From contig JAPHRK010000024.1 in NCBI GenBank assembly GCA_026196105.1, positions 124,001 to 188,000 on the forward strand: DNA of 64,000 bases, read 5' to 3'. Position numbers and translations under genes: made by a program. The notes under the pieces were generated by a model. It ran no database searches. It was given only the letters and a program-made list of their open reading frames with translations, and was not told the origin of the DNA. The stretch is from Rhodospirillales bacterium. GTDB taxonomy: Bacteria; Pseudomonadota; Alphaproteobacteria; Rhodospirillales; JAPHRK01. How positions within the stretch are numbered: position 1 is the first letter of the stretch; each line of letters begins with the position of its first letter. This document shows positions 9,553 through 17,202 of the stretch, in pieces.

Positions 9553-10839
9553 ATGAACGACTTTATAAATTCAAGAAAACTTCTTGAACGAGCCAAACAT
9601 GTCATTCCGTCGATGTCTCAAACCTTTTCTAAAGGGCCAAATCAGTGGGCAGGAAATGTTTCTCCACATTATTTGACCAAAGGTGAGGGAGCATGGGTTT
9701 GGGATGTTGATGGTAATCGTTATCTTGATTATTTAATGGCGCTTGGGCCTATTATTCTTGGGTACAATAACCAACGTGTAAACGAAGCCGCGAAAAAACA
9801 GATTGATGAGGGGGTAATCTTTAGTCAAATGCACCCTCTGGAAGTCGAAGTTTCAGAGATGTTGTGTGATCTGATCCCTTGCGCTGAAATGGTGCGCTTT
9901 GCCAAAAACGGATCAGATGTAACTTCTGGTGCAATCAGGGCAGCCCGGGCGTTTACGAGCAGAGAGCGTGTTGCAGTATGCGGTTATCATGGTTGGCAAG
10001 ATTGGTATATTGCGACGACAACCCGTGATAAAGGAATCCCCAAAGCTGTTAAAGAATTATCACATACCTTTCCTTATAACGATCTAGAAAGCCTGTCTTC
10101 ATTACTCGATAGTCATAAGGGTGAATTTGCTGCCGTTATTATGGAGCCTGTTGGTGTTGAACCCCCAATTGAGGGGTACCTAGAAGGTGTAAAGGAACTG
10201 TGCGAAGCTCATGGAACCCTTTTGATTTTTGATGAAATTATCACCGGGTTTAGAATGTCATTAGGGGGCGCTCAAGAATACTTTGGGGTAACGCCTGATT
10301 TGGCTTGTTTTGGTAAGGCCATGGCGAATGGTTTTCCTCTCTCAGCAGTCGTTGGGCGTAGGGATATTATGGAAATATTTGATGAAATATTCTTTTCAGG
10401 CACTTTCGGCGGTGAAGCTGTGTCTCTTGCAGCCTGTAAAGCGACCATAGAAGAAATTCAAACCGCTAACGTTATTGAACATAATTGGCAGGTTGGAAAT
10501 AAGCTATTATCTGGATTAAGAGATATCATAAACAGATGCGGTTTATCTGAAGTCGTCAAAGTTCTTGGCTATGATGTCCGATCTATTTTGGCAATTCCCC
10601 ACGATGATGAATATCAAGCGAGACTTCGGCGCAGTTTTTTAATGCAGGAATGTGTTAAACGCGGTTTATTATATTTCGGCAGTAACAATATCACTGCTTC
10701 ACATAATGATGAAGAGGTTGATTTTACTCTTAAAGTTTTTGAAGAGGTTTTACCTTTAGTCGCAATTGCCCATCAGAGTGATGATTTTGAAGAACGTCTC
10801 GACGGTCCATGCATCGAGGCAATTTTTCGCAAGGCATAA
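9553..10839 (+). CDS. Glutamate-1-semialdehyde aminomutase-like class III aminotransferase
   Basis: A class III PLP aminotransferase of 428 residues. GEGAWVWDVDGNRYLDY, AKNGSDVTSGAIRAAR, LLIFDEIITGFR (PLP-contacting Asp) and LACFGKAMANGFPLSA (PLP lysine) are seen in order. ATG at 9553 is preferred over an upstream in-frame GTG at 9538. Related GSA-aminomutase-like proteins recur in nonulosonate and spore-coat sugar clusters beside NeuB homologues. Haem synthesis is not supported because no other hem gene is near. It probably aminates or transposes an amino group in the nonulosonic acid branch; the substrate is not known. Confidence 0.87.
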   Translation: MNDFINSRKLLERAKHVIPSMSQTFSKGPNQWAGNVSPHYLTKGEGAWVWDVDGNRYLDYLMALGPIILGYNNQRVNEAAKKQIDEGVIFSQMHPLEVEVSEMLCDLIPCAEMVRFAKNGSDVTSGAIRAARAFTSRERVAVCGYHGWQDWYIATTTRDKGIPKAVKELSHTFPYNDLESLSSLLDSHKGEFAAVIMEPVGVEPPIEGYLEGVKELCEAHGTLLIFDEIITGFRMSLGGAQEYFGVTPDLACFGKAMANGFPLSAVVGRRDIMEIFDEIFFSGTFGGEAVSLAACKATIEEIQTANVIEHNWQVGNKLLSGLRDIINRCGLSEVVKVLGYDVRSILAIPHDDEYQARLRRSFLMQECVKRGLLYFGSNNITASHNDEEVDFTLKVFEEVLPLVAIAHQSDDFEERLDGPCIEAIFRKA

Positions 10840-10853
10840 ACGTAGGTATTCAA

Positions 10854-11954
10854 ATGTCATTTCACAGTCCAGCGTTACCCGATTTTTCTAAAGACTATAA
10901 AATTGGCGACAAGAATATAGGTCAGGGTAATCCTTGTTATATTATCGCCGAAGCTGGTTCCAACCATAACCGCGACTTTGATACTGCTCTGGCCTTAGTT
11001 GATGCTGCTGCTGATGCAGGATGTGATGCGGTAAAATTCCAAACCTTCCTCGGGCCTGATATCGCTGCTGGAGGCACTGCCGATTATGTTACCATGCCAC
11101 CAGAATACGCTCGCTGGGGAAAGTATTTACAAGAACTTTATGCCAATTGTGCTTTGCCGACTGAGTTTCATAAGCCAATGCAGGAACGAGCTAAGGAACG
11201 GGGGATTTGTTTTATGTCTTCGCCGTTCAGTGAACAGGCCGTTGATCTTTTAGTTGAAGTTGGTGTTCCTGCCCTTAAGATCGCTAGCTTTGAACTTGTT
11301 CATCTTCCTTTGATAAAATACGCAGCAGCTTCCGGTTTGCCACTGATTATTTCAACAGGTATGGCAGGCTTGGGTGACATCGAGCGCGCACTTGAGGCCG
11401 TAGAGGCTGGGGGCGGCTCAAAGGTTGCCTTGCTACATTGTGGGTCAAATTATCCATTAGGTGCTGAAAGTGCCCACCTCGCTGCCATGAATACTTTGCG
11501 GATTAATTTTGATGTCCCAGTTGGCTATTCCGATCACACCCTAGGTCTAGTCGTGCCAGTTGCAGCCGCTGTACTTGGCGCTAATGTTCTTGAAAAGCAT
11601 TTTACTCTTGATCGTAACAGTGAAGGCCCAGACCATCCCTTTGCTGTGAACCCAGTTGAACTTAAAGAAATGGTTGTGCAAATGCGTGAGGCTGAGCAAG
11701 CCGTTGGAAAACCTCGCAAACGTAGACAACCAGAAGAAGAGATTCATGCCAAGAGAGGCAGGAGAAGCCTCTTTGCTGCGAGAAACCTTAAGGCGGGCCA
11801 AATTTTAACACCTGACGCAATAAAGGTTGTTCGGCCTGGAATTGGATTGGAGCCCATGTTTGCTGAACTTCTTGTTGGGCGAGTTCTAGTCAAGGATATA
11901 TCTGCTGAAACTCCCCTTGAGTGGGATTGTGTTCTTCAGACGCCTGCAAAATGA
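10854..11954 (+). CDS. pseI: Nonulosonate synthase (NeuB/PseI family) with SAF domain
   Basis: A 366-residue protein. An N-terminal TIM-barrel NeuB domain (IIAEAGSNHNRDFD, DAVKFQTF, VGYSDHTLG) is followed by a C-terminal antifreeze-like SAF domain (FAARNLKAGQILTPDAI). The family condenses phosphoenolpyruvate with an N-acyl amino sugar to form a nine-carbon ulosonic acid. Context with pseB, pseC, pseG and pseF suggests pseudaminic acid synthase. The motifs AEAGSNHN and DRNSEGPDH look closer to NeuB/LegI than to classical PseI, so the product may be a different isomer. ATG at 10854 follows GTAGG with seven bases between; an ATG at 10809 overlaps the previous gene. pseG overlaps its end by four bases. 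Confidence 0.9.
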   Translation: MSFHSPALPDFSKDYKIGDKNIGQGNPCYIIAEAGSNHNRDFDTALALVDAAADAGCDAVKFQTFLGPDIAAGGTADYVTMPPEYARWGKYLQELYANCALPTEFHKPMQERAKERGICFMSSPFSEQAVDLLVEVGVPALKIASFELVHLPLIKYAAASGLPLIISTGMAGLGDIERALEAVEAGGGSKVALLHCGSNYPLGAESAHLAAMNTLRINFDVPVGYSDHTLGLVVPVAAAVLGANVLEKHFTLDRNSEGPDHPFAVNPVELKEMVVQMREAEQAVGKPRKRRQPEEEIHAKRGRRSLFAARNLKAGQILTPDAIKVVRPGIGLEPMFAELLVGRVLVKDISAETPLEWDCVLQTPAK

Positions 11955-12811
11955 AAACCGTAGAAGTAATAACCGATGGTGGCGCCTCATATGGCATGGG
12001 GCATGTTAGACGCTCTGCTACACTTGCCTGGACCTTAAAGAGGAAAGGTTACTTCGCGAGAGTTAGATGTATCTCAGATATTGATATCAGTGCCTTACCT
12101 AAAATGCCTTGTGATGAGGGTAAGGCTGACGGGATGATTATTGATTTGCCCTACGAGGGGGATCGTTGGTTAACAGAGGCTATTGAAAGTGGCATCAAGG
12201 TGTTAGCCTTAGATTATCGCGGGATAGCAACCCCTGATGCAATGATAGCCATTGTTGACCGTGGTAATACTCCAGATTGCCCTTGCCGATTGTTTGGTCT
12301 TGATTATGCCATAATCAGAGACGATGTCCGGAAATTATCACCGAGTGATCAAGGCGAAGGCGTTGTTGTCAGTATAGGTGGTGGCGATCTATTGGGTTTA
12401 GGAGAAGAGATCGCGGCAACTCTTTCTTTACAACAAAATAATCAAGTAACCCTTATTGAAGGGCCTTTGGTAAAGTCTACCTCAGTAAATGATAGTGGTT
12501 ACATTAAGCTACGCAATCCAGATGATTTAGCTCTTCGGATAGCTGGTTGCAATTGGGCGGTTACTAATGGGGGGGCAACAATGATGGAAATGATGTGTCT
12601 TGGTAAAGCTGTGCATGTGGTTCCTCAAACCAAGCAAGAAGAAGAGCTTGCCAATATTGTTCTTTCAAAAGGTGGGTTGCTGGGAGTTGGGAGTGAATCA
12701 CTGCGTTCTCCTGAACTTAACGAAATCCAAAGTGTCTCAATGACGGCACGTCGTTTAGTAGATGGTTTGGGGACAGATCGGATTGCTAATGTTTTGGCTG
12801 GATTGTTATGA
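11951..12811 (+). CDS. pseG: UDP-sugar hydrolase, PseG
   Basis: A 286-residue GT-B-fold hydrolase. The N-terminal signature DGGASYGMGHVRRSATLAW contains the GxGHxxR motif with the catalytic His of PseG. The C-terminal segment TNGGATMMEMMCLGK is the nucleotide-binding part. PseG removes UDP from UDP-2,4-diacetamido-2,4,6-trideoxy-L-altrose before condensation. ATG at 11951 overlaps the stop of the NeuB/PseI gene, and its own end overlaps the ATP-grasp gene, so the three are translationally coupled. Sequence divergence from Campylobacter PseG is considerable; the family call is firm, the exact substrate less so. Confidence 0.88.
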   Translation: MKTVEVITDGGASYGMGHVRRSATLAWTLKRKGYFARVRCISDIDISALPKMPCDEGKADGMIIDLPYEGDRWLTEAIESGIKVLALDYRGIATPDAMIAIVDRGNTPDCPCRLFGLDYAIIRDDVRKLSPSDQGEGVVVSIGGGDLLGLGEEIAATLSLQQNNQVTLIEGPLVKSTSVNDSGYIKLRNPDDLALRIAGCNWAVTNGGATMMEMMCLGKAVHVVPQTKQEEELANIVLSKGGLLGVGSESLRSPELNEIQSVSMTARRLVDGLGTDRIANVLAGLL

Positions 12812-14019
12812 AAACTGAAATGGATTGCTGGCTGGTTTCAGTGGGTGCTGGTCGCTGGCAATTGTCAGGCATTAAAGCAGCGCAAAGACAAGGTATTAAA
12901 GTGTTAGCCCTTGATGGAGACGCCTCGGCTCAGGGGATAGAGTTTGCTGACAAAGGGTTGGTGGTCGATATAAGCGATGTTGACGCCGTTATAGCTGCCG
13001 TCAAAACATGTGGGGTTATTCCTGATGGGGCGGTTTCGTTTGTTAATGAGGCTGGAATGCTGGCTGCTGCTGCCCTACGTGATACTTTTTCTCTACCTGG
13101 GACTTCATTTGCAATAACTGAAAAACTAATCAACAAAGCCAAACAAAGAGCAGCTTGGGATGATGCGGGGCTTTCTAGCCCAAAATGGCAACTTTTTGGA
13201 AAAAATGATGCCTCCAAGTTGAATGCAACACTTTGTTCACAAAAAATGATTGTTAAACCAGTAGATTCAGCTGGGAGCCGTGGAATTAGTGTTATTGGTG
13301 CCGGTGAAGACCCAACAAACGCAATAGACCGTGCTTTATCTTCTTCTCGGAGTAAAGTTGCTATTGTAGAGACTTTTATTACTGGGACAGAATACACGAT
13401 CGAAACATTTGGTTTTGGTGAGGAGGGTCACAAAGTATTAGCTGTCACAGAAAAGAGAAAAGTTCCTGGTTCTGCAGATACAGTTGCCATGGAATTAGCT
13501 ACACCTAATTTGCAGGAACAAGATATTGCAGAAATTGGAATTTTAGCCTGCAAAGCCCTTGAGGCTTTAGGATATTGTGATGGCCCAGGACATACTGAAG
13601 TTTTGCGTACGATAGAGGGCGATTTGTATCTAGTTGAGTCTGCGGGGCGTGGTGGAGGGTTTATGGTAACGGATGGCCTTGTTCCAAAGGCTTCAGGTAT
13701 TGATTTGTCTGAGATGACAGCGCTTCAAGCGGTTGGCCGTAATCCAAAATTCACAGGTCTAAATCCTCAAGCATTTGTCTTACGGTTTTTACCATCTATT
13801 TCTGGTGAAGTTACTAGTTTAAATGGGTTTGATGTTGTTAACGCCCTTTCAAATGTTGAAGCAGGGCCTTTGGTAAAAATAGGACAACAAGTGTCACAGG
13901 CGCAAAGTGATGGTGATAGGCTAGCCTATATCCTTAGTTGGGATACAAGCTTAAGATTGGCTCTAGATAGTGCCGATCATGCCGAACAACTTATTAATGT
14001 CGAGGTATCGAAAAGCTAA
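12808..14019 (+). CDS. ATP-grasp domain protein
   Basis: A 403-residue protein with an N-terminal Rossmann-like preATP-grasp domain (SVGAGRWQLSGIKAA) and an ATP-grasp domain from about residue 105. MIVKPVDSAGSRGISVI binds nucleotide, and HTEVLRTIEGDLYLVESAGR is the metal-binding end. ATP-grasp enzymes ligate a carboxylate to an amine or thiol through an acyl phosphate. It overlaps pseG by four bases and the amidohydrolase gene by one. A possible role is attaching an amino acid to an amino sugar or to the nonulosonate carboxylate, a fit with the other acyl-modifying genes. No substrate can be deduced. Confidence 0.85.
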   Translation: MKTEMDCWLVSVGAGRWQLSGIKAAQRQGIKVLALDGDASAQGIEFADKGLVVDISDVDAVIAAVKTCGVIPDGAVSFVNEAGMLAAAALRDTFSLPGTSFAITEKLINKAKQRAAWDDAGLSSPKWQLFGKNDASKLNATLCSQKMIVKPVDSAGSRGISVIGAGEDPTNAIDRALSSSRSKVAIVETFITGTEYTIETFGFGEEGHKVLAVTEKRKVPGSADTVAMELATPNLQEQDIAEIGILACKALEALGYCDGPGHTEVLRTIEGDLYLVESAGRGGGFMVTDGLVPKASGIDLSEMTALQAVGRNPKFTGLNPQAFVLRFLPSISGEVTSLNGFDVVNALSNVEAGPLVKIGQQVSQAQSDGDRLAYILSWDTSLRLALDSADHAEQLINVEVSKS

Positions 14020-14795
14020 TGAAAAAAAGAGTAATTGACGCCCACCTTCATCTTGATAGTGGTATAGAAGGCCCTGCAATAAATGCAACACAGGAGCTAA
14101 ACAATTCGTTGGCTCAAAATAACATTGAGAAGGGCGTAGTACTCCATCTGCAAGTTCAGAGGTGGCCCGTAGAAGAGGTTGCAGAGGCCTTAACGAGTAG
14201 TGATCGCCTTGTCGGCATGGTAAATGTTCATCCTTTTCAGGAAGATGCCGAGCAGGCGTTATGTTACGGGATAGAGGAACTGGGCTTTATTGGCCTGAAA
14301 CTTCACCCCCGCTTACAGGAATATCCGATCGCGGACCCTCGGGTAGCAAAGCTCGTTGGCCTCGCCGGAGAAATGAATGTGCCCGTGGTGATTGATGCAT
14401 TTCCTGATGGTGATTGGTTGATGCAAGGGTTTGATCCCCTAGATTATGCCCGGTTGGCAAAAGCTTGCCCAAACACACGCATCCAAATAGCGCATTTTGG
14501 CGGACAACGCTGTATTGATATGATGCTCTTAGCTAAGCGTCTTCCCAATGTTTCTCTCGATCTATCTTTTTCACTTTTATATTTCCGGGGAAGCTCAGTT
14601 GTTGGAGATATCCTTTATGGTTGTAAAAGCATGGGGTATTCACGAGTTTTATATGGATCTGATTATCCCGACAGATCAATTGGCGATTCATTAAACGGAT
14701 CACTTGTCGAGTTTGAAAAGGCTGATATCACAGGGAATGACCTTGATCGGCTTTTATATGCTAACGCACAAGAATTTTATGGGTGGAGCGAGTAA
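14019..14795 (+). CDS. Amidohydrolase-2-type metal-dependent hydrolase
   Basis: A 258-residue TIM-barrel hydrolase. DAHLHLD gives the N-terminal His-x-His metal ligands, GLKLHPRLQEYP and IQIAHFGGQR give further His residues, and VLYGSDYPDRS gives the late Asp. The family hydrolyses or decarboxylates small carboxylic or cyclic substrates. The start codon shares one base with the preceding stop (TAATG), and a methyltransferase gene starts directly after its own stop. It belongs to the ATP-grasp to PhyH-like run that interrupts the pse genes, and so probably acts on the same unknown intermediate. Confidence 0.82.
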   Translation: MKKRVIDAHLHLDSGIEGPAINATQELNNSLAQNNIEKGVVLHLQVQRWPVEEVAEALTSSDRLVGMVNVHPFQEDAEQALCYGIEELGFIGLKLHPRLQEYPIADPRVAKLVGLAGEMNVPVVIDAFPDGDWLMQGFDPLDYARLAKACPNTRIQIAHFGGQRCIDMMLLAKRLPNVSLDLSFSLLYFRGSSVVGDILYGCKSMGYSRVLYGSDYPDRSIGDSLNGSLVEFEKADITGNDLDRLLYANAQEFYGWSE

Positions 14796-15422
14796 TTGAC
14801 CCCAGAAGAAAGAAAAGAAATCGTCGCGCTGTATGAAACGCGATTTGAAGAGAAGGGGTACGATATTTCGACCGTCGGCTGGAGCTCTCAGGAGCAACAG
14901 GTTTTGAGATTTGAAATGTTACTGCGCGGGTTAGACCTTAAAGGTAAAACCATCCTAGATGTTGGCTGTGGGTTTGGTGATATTATTCCCTTTATTCAAA
15001 CGGTTACTAAAAACGATTTTAAATATATTGGAACGGATATTTCGACGGCGCTCGTTGATCATGGTCGTGAAAAATTTGGTAGCGACCAATGCCAATTTAT
15101 TTCAGGTGATATCCTTGAACTGACTGATCTGCCCACAGCAGATATTGTTTTACTGTCAGGAGCCTTAAACTATCGCATCCAAGACAATGTAGCGCATGCG
15201 AGAGCGATGATCAGCAAAATGTATGAGCTTTGTACAGAATCAGTGTCGGTTAACATGCTTACGCGCTATGTGGATTTTGAGGCAGAAATCAATTTCCATC
15301 ATTCACCGGAAGACATACTGACCTTTGCGAAAAGCCTCTCTCGGTGGGTTAATATTTATCACGATTACCCGTTATATGAATTCACCTTACAAATTCACCG
15401 TCAGACACAACAGGGGATATAA
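14796..15422 (+). CDS. Class I SAM-dependent methyltransferase
   Basis: A 208-residue methyltransferase with SAM motif I ILDVGCGFGDIIPF, an acidic motif II YIGTDIS and motif LPTADIVLLSGALNY. The TTG start follows the previous TAA without a gap, and no other start fits. It is part of the tightly packed run 12808-17013. It could methylate a sugar hydroxyl or amino group of the nonulosonate; the acceptor is unknown. Confidence 0.83.
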   Translation: MTPEERKEIVALYETRFEEKGYDISTVGWSSQEQQVLRFEMLLRGLDLKGKTILDVGCGFGDIIPFIQTVTKNDFKYIGTDISTALVDHGREKFGSDQCQFISGDILELTDLPTADIVLLSGALNYRIQDNVAHARAMISKMYELCTESVSVNMLTRYVDFEAEINFHHSPEDILTFAKSLSRWVNIYHDYPLYEFTLQIHRQTQQGI

Positions 15423-15427
15423 CTGAA

Positions 15428-16159
15428 ATGAAATATGAAGAAGAGATCATTCGGTTTATAAAATCAAATCGTGTGTCAACGACAGAAGTTGCCGATGCTT
15501 TAGGGAAGACTGGTGTGCTGCCTGGGTTGTCGCCCTTTTCGATGAGTGATTTTCGCGTTGGTAAGGTGCGCCCGGTTTTTACCGCAAATAACTCCAATTA
15601 TGCCATCCATGAACAAATTAGAAATGTGGAAGAGGGAGAAGTTGTTATTATCTTCACCCACAACTGCGATGGTCGAGCTAGCATTGGCGACATTATTTCT
15701 AAATTTATCCTACTATACCGAGGTGCAGAAGGTTTGGTTGTTGACGGCATGGTCCGAGATGGTGCGCGGTTACACCGCGAAGGGTATGCTGTTTGGTCAA
15801 GTGGAGTGAGCCCACTGGGTTGTTTTAATACACCTGCCGACCCATTCCCTACAGAATTGGAAGCTGAGACCCGCGCTAAAGTCGATGGCGGAATCGCGGT
15901 TTGTGATGGGGGAGGGGTTGTCGTTATCCCTCCTGATCGTCTCAATGCTGACATGCTAGATCGCTTAGAGAAAATAGAAATACAGGAAGATATTTGGTAC
16001 TACTGTCTGGATAGTCTCAAGTGGGATACAAAGCAAATTGTCTGTGATCGGGAATATCTTAATCAACCAGACCTTCTCCCCCTAAATCATAGAGAGAGTC
16101 TTGCTCGATTGGAAACCCGGCTCGACGCCGACAATGACCCCTCTGCCAAAAAAAACTAA
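15428..16159 (+). CDS. RraA / HMG-aldolase family protein
   Basis: A 243-residue RraA-like protein. TTEVADALGKTG at the N-terminus, ASIGDIISKFI, and the signature GLVVDGMVRDGARLHREGYAVW with the conserved Arg-Asp pair are present. Members are aldolases or decarboxylases acting on 2-oxo acids (4-hydroxy-4-methyl-2-oxoglutarate aldolase), or structural relatives such as RraA, the RNase E regulator. Five bases separate it from the methyltransferase gene. Given the neighbours it may make or break a C-C bond involving pyruvate. An RNase E role is unlikely in this context. Confidence 0.83.
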   Translation: MKYEEEIIRFIKSNRVSTTEVADALGKTGVLPGLSPFSMSDFRVGKVRPVFTANNSNYAIHEQIRNVEEGEVVIIFTHNCDGRASIGDIISKFILLYRGAEGLVVDGMVRDGARLHREGYAVWSSGVSPLGCFNTPADPFPTELEAETRAKVDGGIAVCDGGGVVVIPPDRLNADMLDRLEKIEIQEDIWYYCLDSLKWDTKQIVCDREYLNQPDLLPLNHRESLARLETRLDADNDPSAKKN

Positions 16160-16185
16160 ATCTACTGTAAAGGCTGGAAACAAAT

Positions 16186-17013
16186 ATGCGCGAGCTTTCT
16201 AAAGAGGATCTGGAGCAACACAGGCTGAACCTGGATATTTATGGATATACCCGCGTTCCTAACTATATGCCACAAGATGTTGTCGCTTCAGCTCTTAAGC
16301 GTGTCAATGATCTTTATGATGATAATACGGACGCGTTGGTGGAAGGGCGCCCTGAGCGGGATCAATTAGACCGTGTTGTCTATAATTTACAGAACAAAGA
16401 CAAGTTCTTCATTGATCTCCTGAGTGAAACAGCGGTTAAAGGTATCGTTTTGCCCAAGCTTAACGACCCTTATTACCGCTTTCTCCCCGCGGATGTGCCG
16501 AATTATATCCTCAGTTATTACAATGCAAGGTCTTCGGGTTTAGAGTTGGATTTGCATATCGACTCATATATTCCAAGTCCCGGCGACCATACCTGGGTCA
16601 TGCAGGCCGTTTTTGTGCTCAACGACATGACCGAAGAAAATGGCTGCACTGTGGTTGTTCCTGGGTCGCACCTAAGTGGTCGGTATACCGAACGGAAACT
16701 ACAGGATTTGAAGCCTGTTCATGCAAAAGCAGGCGATTTGGTTTTCTGGGATAGTCGCTTGTGGCATGGTACTCAGGCAAATAAAGCTATGAAACCCAGG
16801 TGGGCCCTTATAGCCACATTGACCCAATGGTGGGTTAAACAGACTATGGATATACCCCGAGGTTTGACGGAAGAAATTTATCAATCCTTGTCTGATGAAC
16901 AAAAAGCCTTGATGGGATTTTGTTCTATCCCCCCTTCAGATGAGGTCGGCCGGAACAATACCAAATGCGGTTATGATTTCTTGAAGCCCTCTGTTAAAGA
17001 CTATTTTCAATAA
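16186..17013 (+). CDS. Phytanoyl-CoA dioxygenase (PhyH) family Fe(II)/2-oxoglutarate oxygenase
   Basis: A 275-residue PhyH-fold oxygenase. LDLHIDSY carries the His-x-Asp iron ligands, LWHGTQAN the distal His, and PRWALIATL the Arg that binds 2-oxoglutarate. GCTVVVPGSH is typical of the family. It probably hydroxylates an intermediate of the glycan pathway in the cytoplasm. AGGCTGGA stands about 15 bases before the ATG. It ends the tightly packed series begun by pseG, and a 189-base gap follows. Confidence 0.87.
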   Translation: MRELSKEDLEQHRLNLDIYGYTRVPNYMPQDVVASALKRVNDLYDDNTDALVEGRPERDQLDRVVYNLQNKDKFFIDLLSETAVKGIVLPKLNDPYYRFLPADVPNYILSYYNARSSGLELDLHIDSYIPSPGDHTWVMQAVFVLNDMTEENGCTVVVPGSHLSGRYTERKLQDLKPVHAKAGDLVFWDSRLWHGTQANKAMKPRWALIATLTQWWVKQTMDIPRGLTEEIYQSLSDEQKALMGFCSIPPSDEVGRNNTKCGYDFLKPSVKDYFQ

Positions 17014-17202
17014 ATCCAGGCCTTTGATTTACCTTAGAAGTACGTAAGTTGAGAAATTGGGCTTGTCTGCTGCCTTTACAGAATTCGCAAAAAATGCCAT
17101 TAGACTGCAGAATTCTATTGTTTTGGCCTTTGTGAAAACTATCTTCATTAATAAGTGAACTTAAAATCGCATATAAGTGCCAACATTGGTGATTTCCTAA
17201 TT
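17014..17202 (+). promoter_or_regulatory. Intergenic gap before B12-type radical SAM gene
   Basis: This is the first gap of over 100 bases after a long run of overlapping or nearly touching genes. It may hold a promoter, but no convincing -35/-10 pair was found. The 8-mer CAGAATTC occurs twice about 28 bases apart. Confidence 0.2.

Noticed and set aside
9553-10839. Haem synthesis gene hemL
   Set aside because: The context is sugar synthesis, no other hem gene is near, and the family contains many sugar-cluster members.
12930-13397. Possible minus-strand gene of 155 codons
   Set aside because: Opposite the ATP-grasp gene, with low-complexity Ala/Ser-rich composition typical of antisense frames.
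17070-17120. Two copies of CAGAATTC as a regulatory repeat
   Set aside because: Only eight bases, two copies, no other support.
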